A stretch of 64,000 bases of DNA from positions 1,301,001 to 1,365,000 of the forward strand of contig NC_060202.1 in NCBI RefSeq assembly GCF_020623625.1, given 5' to 3'. Under the pieces are notes generated by a model. It saw only the letters and a program-made list of their open reading frames with translations, was not told where the DNA came from and did no database searches. Source of the DNA: Saccharomycodes ludwigii. Lineage: Eukaryota; Ascomycota; Saccharomycetes; Saccharomycodales; Saccharomycodaceae. Shown one piece after another: positions 58,614-64,000 of this stretch; position 1 is the stretch's first letter, and every line of letters starts with the position of its first letter. Both the position numbers and the translations under genes were made by a program.

Positions 58614-61600
58614 CTATCTCCTACTGTATGATCCAGACCTACCAGTTCTTTCATAACTAGGTCTGTTACGGTCAACCGAGTTACGATTATATCCACCATG
58701 TTGTTGCGATCTAGAATCTTTTCTTTGGTTGGACATAGCAATTCTTTTTCCATCTTGGTTAGGAATATTTCTTCTGTAATTGCTAGTTTTTGAAGAGGAT
58801 GATACCGAAGATGTGGTGTTAGCATCATAAGAACGACCATATCCGGAATTGGCATCTTGTTGGGAGTGACTACGACCGCTATTGTTGTCATTATCATCAT
58901 TTCCATTACCTCCGTCACCGTTGCCAGTCAAAGTATCAATACTGCTGACTTTCATATTGTAATTTGCAATGCTAGTTACATCTTTTTTCTCTGATAAATA
59001 CTCTCTTCTATTATGGTTGCTGTTGTCACTTGTATTTGCACTCCTACTGTTTGATTTGTAATCATTTTTGTAATCTCTGCTATTTGTATGAACACGATTG
59101 TCATTCCTATAAGCAAATCTACTTACATGGTCGGAATCACGTTTTATTCCTTGATTATCAAATCTACTATAACTAGTTTCGTTATTTTTCCTAGCAGAGC
59201 TCGTTTTTTTCTGGATCTCCCCGTTGTATACAGTAGCATTAACCCGTTCTAATTCCTTAAGTAGCACCTCCCTATCATTTTGAAAATATAGTGCAAATTC
59301 AAGAAAGATTACATTATTAAATTCAGATTTTAGACGGGTAGTCTCTGGATTGTTTTCATAGCTTATAACCTTATTCCAAACAATAGAAAATATAAATTTG
59401 GTAATATCTGTATTATTCTTTGTTTTTTCAAAACAACTATTGTAAAATCTTTCAAAAATTCTAACGTCATCTAGCCTTTTAAAGGCCGCAACCAAGTCAA
59501 AATTTGCAAAATCATCCATTAAATCAATTATTATTTTTGCTGCATTGGAACCGTGATCGTATTCTCTAGCATAATAGTTCCTGTAGTATGCTCTATTTTT
59601 TGGTTGGAAATCGTTAGAGTTTTTATTTACATTAGTAGCAAAAGTGTTAGCACCTAAACTACTTCTTTTGGTACTTTCATGTACATTACCAGATACATCG
59701 CTGTTATCTGCTGCTGGTGATGGCGATGGTGAAACATCCCCGCTTGTGATTGTATTAGAAACAGTGATAGCAGTACGTGAAACGGCAGTAGTATTTTCAT
59801 CTTGATCATTTAATTTGCTGTCAACATCCTTTTTTGCGATTTTTATATTACTATCCAATTCTAAATTAGTATCATTTTTCCTAAAACATGTATTGTCCGT
59901 TGTTTCCTCTTTGTTTTCATCAATATTGAGTGCAGTTGTAGTGTTAGCACTGTTGTTAGCTCCAAGATCCGGAGTAGTACCAGTTGTAGACCCTTTGGCT
60001 GTCATCATGCTTTCTTTCTGTGCTGCGTTAAAAGGAATAGATGTCATATTTGGCTTATTGGTTGTCACAGTCGTGTCCACAGCAGTTGGGCTAGCCTTAT
60101 CATTATTATCTATTCCTGCGGAAGTATTACTTAAATGTTCACTTTCTGGAGTAGTTACAGCAATCATATCATTTTCTCCATTCTTAGTTTTTTCTTGTGG
60201 TAATATAGTAGTATCCGAATCCAGTTTTCTCTTTTTTGTAAGAGTACTATTTTCAAAAGACTGTTCTGGTACACTCCTTTTTGTACTAATATTATTAAAA
60301 TCACTAGACCTTTCTTTGCTTTTTAACTTTTCATATTCTGTTAAAATCTCCTCAGACTTTAATATTTTTTGATAATCTTCCTTCTCATCTTCTGAAAGTT
60401 TATAAAAATCAGATAGCTTAATTGGATTTCTTAAACGAGATCTTAAAAACCCCAATAGTGCATTACTTGGTAGAATTATATCCTCCCTTTTTTCTGACAA
60501 TAATTGAAAGTTAATATGCTTAATTAATTCTTCAACTTGAATATCTAATATAGGAAATACCATGATAATTTGCTTCAAAAACTCAATACAATTCCTAATC
60601 GACATGTAGTTTGACTCGCCCAATAATTTCGAAACTACAGCTATTAAATTGGCATGCCATTTATACAAATTTTTCGATTCATCATTAGTTAGCTTACCAG
60701 TTTTTCTCCAAATTTCAAATTTTTCCAAGGATTTTTTAACAAAAATACCAATATTGCCAGATTCTAGGACAGTACTACTGAATAGTAGTGACCTAAATAT
60801 ACCAGAATTAAACCAAAAGTTATAAATTAAAAATAACTCATCTTTCTCAAACAAAGCAAATAAAAATTCTGCGGAATACAAAGCATCACTATTACTAAAT
60901 ATTACTCTTGGAATGATACAATATCCCAATAGAGATTTAATATTCCCTGTTGTTAAATTTTTGGGGAAACAATCATTTTTCAAAACGCATAATTGAGAAA
61001 GCCTTTGTTCGAAGATGGCCTTATGTTCTTGCAAATCATTAAGCACATAACTCTTGAGTCTTTTTTCTTGCTCCCTTTCCATTGGTTTATTAGCATAAAA
61101 ATCAACAAGTCTAGATATCTCAACGTTGTACAGCTGTTCGTCAAAGTGAATGTCGTACAAAGAATATTTCCAAAATTCGGTATAGAAATCTCTTGAAATA
61201 TCAACAAAGTTAATATCAAAGTCTGCTTTTCCTAATTCCTCATTAAATTTGTCAAGGCCCATAGTACTGTAATGATCCCTCCAAATATGGAAAGCCCAAG
61301 TAATTGGTACTCGTCTTTCATTAATTAGTCTACTAAACGATAATACATTGCTTTCATACTCAGTTGTGCTTAAAAAATACTGGCACATTTCAATAAAAGA
61401 CCATAACAAAGTTATTATTTCGTCATACCTTGAGGATAAAATTTTATAATGGGATTCCTTGGAGTTTAAAGAGGAAAGAAACTTGTAAAGTAATATAATT
61501 GTTTTTGAGATTGAGTCAGGCTGGCATCTGACAAAACTTTGCAAATACGAGACCGTGGGTGTTTTTTGTTTGTATCTGTTATCATGGATCGCCGATCTTC

Positions 61601-64000
61601 CGGAATGCTTTAAACTATCAGAAGCATTTAGCATATATAATTGATTCTCATTAATATCATTTAGGTTTTGAATACCGGTAACTCGAACAACAATTTCTTT
61701 CAATAAAGTTATGGAAACAAAATCTTGTTTCACCAACATTTTAATTATATAATTATTAATGTTTACTGGATCAAAACTAGGGCAGTGTTTAATCAGTTCA
61801 GAAATGAAAATTGTTAACCTTTGGACCCACATAGCCATGTTTATACCATCACTTTGCACAGTTGTTCTTCTAGAAGCCAAACGCAGTAATAAAACATATT
61901 GGAAAACGTCTAAGCAGTAGTGGCTAAAATAAGACGAGCCAGACACAATTAAGGAGGCAACTTTGTCATAATTCTCAATTTGAGAAACCACAGAGTTTAA
62001 AACAGCCAAAGGATCCACATTGGCTAAGTTAGAAATTTTTCTCATTTGGGTATATTCGTTTTCCACACTTAAGGATTTCAATGCCGATTTGGATAATTTT
62101 TCGTGTTTCCTATATTCTAATGTTATAAACAAGTTATCGGAAGATAATTTATTCATCATTTCATGATATAATTGAAATCTTAGTTCAAAGGGGAATTTAT
62201 AAAGAATCCTGTAAATTAAATTAATTGATACAGTGTCTAAAAAGCAGGTGCATGGATATAAAAATTTACGAGTGTAGTCGAACCACTTGTCTAAATTTCC
62301 ACTTGAGCCATCTTGATTTAAGTGGTAACTAGCAATACTAACAATTTTGGAAATAATAGTTGGGCCCTCAGCAATGTTCATTTTAGGAACAATCGTAAAT
62401 AATAGTTCATGTGATATACGGAAAAAATCATTTATATTATTAACCTGAGTTAAATTATCTGGCCATTCTGAATAAAAGTATTCATATTCTGAAGGCGGTT
62501 GGCTAACGAATATAGGTTCTGAAATTGAATCACTAACCATAAATTGCGGTAGTTTGTCGATAAATCCATCTGAAATTGAAGCTTTTATTAGGTTGGATTG
62601 TAATCCAATAAACTTAGTACCATTAACACACTTTTTATACAAGTCGTCTATGAGGTAATTGAACATTCTACAAATTAAAGGACCCAAGTTTTCATTTATC
62701 TCTATCAAAAATGGAAATTTTCTTAGTAAATATATTGAAGGCCAATAGCAACCATATTCTAGTAAAAATTCTAAAAAAGTTACTTTTAAAGATTTTTCGA
62801 CTAGTGTACCTAGTTCTTCTTTCTCATGAACGCTAGTTAGTTTCGATTCATTTTCATCCTTGGTTTCTTCGGAAACTGGTTCTGAACCTTCTTTCTTGTT
62901 GTTGTTGGTATCACTTGACAAGTTGCTTGAACGAGTTGTGTCATTATCACCTCCGTCATCATTACTTAATGGAGCTGCAGTAGCTAATGGGTTACTTGCT
63001 TGGGAAACCCTAGCGCCTTCTTCCTGTAATTCTTTCTTACGAAGTTCTAAATACTTGTGAATGGAGTCATCAGTTGGTGTTAATAAGTTGTAAATTGACG
63101 CAAATGAAACGAAGCCAACTTTCATTAAAATTGCAATAATTAAAAAACATTTTCTTTGACAATATTGTTCAAATATTAGTTTACTTACCAAAATTTTAGC
63201 TGCAATAACATTACCACCCTCTTGATCCAAATGTTCTAAATTGGCTTCTTTTTCCGGCCAAAATATAGAGTTTTTCAATAATTTAACAATAAATTCGGAA
63301 TTACAGGCAGTGTATTCTTGCTGCAAAAAAATATCCAAGATGACTTCCAAAACTTTGAGTGTATCTAACTGGTACTTCCCAATAATATTTTCTAGATGCT
63401 TAGAATAAAAACAATCAATCTTATAAGCTTTTTGATTATCTTGAAATGCTAAATAAAACAAAGTTAGCAATTCCGACCAGCCACGATTATTCTCAAAGAG
63501 CATGTGGTATTTGGGAATCACATATTTTTCATTGACCAACTTTTTCTTGAATATTTTATTATTTGCGTCCGTGAAAATTCCAATTTTCATTAAGAATTTT
63601 TCATTAAAAAAATATGCTAAAATACCACCTTCTTTTAAGGCAGAACACCCTTGAATCATATTTGAAAGCATCGGGACCTCTAATGGGAAAGAATTTAGCA
63701 TCGAGATAAAAAGTGACAAGACCTTTTGTTTATTATCTAGTTTAAGTAACATTGAATTAGCCAATTCAATCAACTTTGTTGATAATTTAAAATCATGTTC
63801 ATTGTTTTCATATGCTTTGAATATATCATAAAAAACTTCATTGATTCTATCTGAATATTTGTCTGGGTCGAGTGAGTTGACTTCATTTAAGTTTTGAACT
63901 AGTTGTGTAAAATTACTTTCATAGTTTTCAAAAAAAGTTGAATCAAAACATATTTCAGCGTTGGACTCTTCGTTGTTGAAAGATATTGAAGAAACAATAT
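58614..64000 (-). CDS. THO2: THO complex subunit Tho2 (5' partial)
   Basis: The minus-strand frame is open from 64000 to the TAG at 58614-58616, giving 1794 visible residues (S. cerevisiae Tho2 is 1597). The start lies beyond the window; there is no in-frame ATG between 63774 and 64000. Tho2 is the scaffold of the THO complex, which couples transcription elongation to mRNA export and prevents R-loops. The N-terminal two thirds are helical and Leu/Ile-rich, with Tho2-like stretches such as GSSYFSHYCLDVFQYVLLLR and WAFHIWRDHY. A Ser/Thr/Asn-rich insert (around 59.7-60.3 kb) interrupts it. The C-terminal 200 residues are Arg/Ser/Asn/Gly-rich, suitable for nucleic-acid binding. Its orientation is opposite to that expected from the rest of the block. 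Confidence 0.9.
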   Translation of the reverse strand, partial: IVSSISFNNEESNAEICFDSTFFENYESNFTQLVQNLNEVNSLDPDKYSDRINEVFYDIFKAYENNEHDFKLSTKLIELANSMLLKLDNKQKVLSLFISMLNSFPLEVPMLSNMIQGCSALKEGGILAYFFNEKFLMKIGIFTDANNKIFKKKLVNEKYVIPKYHMLFENNRGWSELLTLFYLAFQDNQKAYKIDCFYSKHLENIIGKYQLDTLKVLEVILDIFLQQEYTACNSEFIVKLLKNSIFWPEKEANLEHLDQEGGNVIAAKILVSKLIFEQYCQRKCFLIIAILMKVGFVSFASIYNLLTPTDDSIHKYLELRKKELQEEGARVSQASNPLATAAPLSNDDGGDNDTTRSSNLSSDTNNNKKEGSEPVSEETKDENESKLTSVHEKEELGTLVEKSLKVTFLEFLLEYGCYWPSIYLLRKFPFLIEINENLGPLICRMFNYLIDDLYKKCVNGTKFIGLQSNLIKASISDGFIDKLPQFMVSDSISEPIFVSQPPSEYEYFYSEWPDNLTQVNNINDFFRISHELLFTIVPKMNIAEGPTIISKIVSIASYHLNQDGSSGNLDKWFDYTRKFLYPCTCFLDTVSINLIYRILYKFPFELRFQLYHEMMNKLSSDNLFITLEYRKHEKLSKSALKSLSVENEYTQMRKISNLANVDPLAVLNSVVSQIENYDKVASLIVSGSSYFSHYCLDVFQYVLLLRLASRRTTVQSDGINMAMWVQRLTIFISELIKHCPSFDPVNINNYIIKMLVKQDFVSITLLKEIVVRVTGIQNLNDINENQLYMLNASDSLKHSGRSAIHDNRYKQKTPTVSYLQSFVRCQPDSISKTIILLYKFLSSLNSKESHYKILSSRYDEIITLLWSFIEMCQYFLSTTEYESNVLSFSRLINERRVPITWAFHIWRDHYSTMGLDKFNEELGKADFDINFVDISRDFYTEFWKYSLYDIHFDEQLYNVEISRLVDFYANKPMEREQEKRLKSYVLNDLQEHKAIFEQRLSQLCVLKNDCFPKNLTTGNIKSLLGYCIIPRVIFSNSDALYSAEFLFALFEKDELFLIYNFWFNSGIFRSLLFSSTVLESGNIGIFVKKSLEKFEIWRKTGKLTNDESKNLYKWHANLIAVVSKLLGESNYMSIRNCIEFLKQIIMVFPILDIQVEELIKHINFQLLSEKREDIILPSNALLGFLRSRLRNPIKLSDFYKLSEDEKEDYQKILKSEEILTEYEKLKSKERSSDFNNISTKRSVPEQSFENSTLTKKRKLDSDTTILPQEKTKNGENDMIAVTTPESEHLSNTSAGIDNNDKASPTAVDTTVTTNKPNMTSIPFNAAQKESMMTAKGSTTGTTPDLGANNSANTTTALNIDENKEETTDNTCFRKNDTNLELDSNIKIAKKDVDSKLNDQDENTTAVSRTAITVSNTITSGDVSPSPSPAADNSDVSGNVHESTKRSSLGANTFATNVNKNSNDFQPKNRAYYRNYYAREYDHGSNAAKIIIDLMDDFANFDLVAAFKRLDDVRIFERFYNSCFEKTKNNTDITKFIFSIVWNKVISYENNPETTRLKSEFNNVIFLEFALYFQNDREVLLKELERVNATVYNGEIQKKTSSARKNNETSYSRFDNQGIKRDSDHVSRFAYRNDNRVHTNSRDYKNDYKSNSRSANTSDNSNHNRREYLSEKKDVTSIANYNMKVSSIDTLTGNGDGGNGNDDNDNNSGRSHSQQDANSGYGRSYDANTTSSVSSSSKTSNYRRNIPNQDGKRIAMSNQRKDSRSQQHGGYNRNSVDRNRPSYERTGRSGSYSRR

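Noticed and set aside
1-64000. Transposons, LTRs, CRISPR arrays, viral genes, centromere
   Set aside because: I see no reverse transcriptase or integrase frames, no paired long terminal repeats, no spaced direct-repeat array and no CDEI-CDEIII arrangement.

Overview
The window is nuclear DNA from a budding yeast (Saccharomycetes). It is strongly AT-rich, its protein genes have no introns that I can see, and almost every gene has a clear Saccharomyces cerevisiae counterpart. Intergenic spacers are full of poly(dA:dT) runs (up to 59 bases), (TA)n runs and purine- or pyrimidine-only tracts. Many proteins carry Asn-, Ser- or Gln-rich expansions. A Saccharomycodaceae-type yeast such as Saccharomycodes is my best guess; this is an inference from base composition and gene content, not a proven identification.

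Left block (1-22.5 kb): EOS1 (cut at the left edge), SWS2, PMS1, REV7, SAL1, an ACOT9-like thioesterase, AXL2, END3, CCT2 and MKT1. In S. cerevisiae these genes are split between chromosome XIV (YNL080-YNL085) and chromosome IX (YIL139-YIL142), two regions related by the whole-genome duplication. Here they are interleaved in one row with all orientations consistent, as expected for a lineage that did not undergo that duplication.

Middle (22.5-31 kb): a tRNA-Ala(AGC) gene, the SDR-like protein PBR1, the AN1 zinc-finger protein CUZ1, an AMD2-like amidase and the DNA-protein crosslink protease WSS1.

Right block (31-64 kb): NSG1/2, IGO1/2, ECM14, PGA1, ASI2, a secreted agmatinase/guanidinobutyrase-like enzyme, a YHR131C/YNL144C-type protein, a small membrane protein, a B-box/DUF2009 protein, ARP1, FUR1, LSM7, ALF1, PGA2, RPC31, a class III Old Yellow Enzyme, INN1 and THO2 (cut at the right edge). 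This again interleaves two duplicated regions of S. cerevisiae (chromosomes XIV and VIII). Genes without an S. cerevisiae counterpart that I know of (ACOT9-like, ureohydrolase, DUF2009, class III OYE) sit singly between syntenic genes.

The genes are mostly unrelated housekeeping functions: mismatch repair and translesion synthesis, bud-site selection and endocytosis, GPI anchoring and ER functions, cytokinesis, tubulin and actin-like systems, and RNA metabolism. There is no operon-like system, CRISPR array, transposon or viral insertion. I found no convincing new multi-gene system. The best leads are single-gene oddities: the B-box/DUF2009 protein, the Arp1 D-loop insertion, the secreted ureohydrolase, a possible 24-residue micro-ORF beside LSM7, and helically phased T-tracts in the LSM7/ALF1 promoter.
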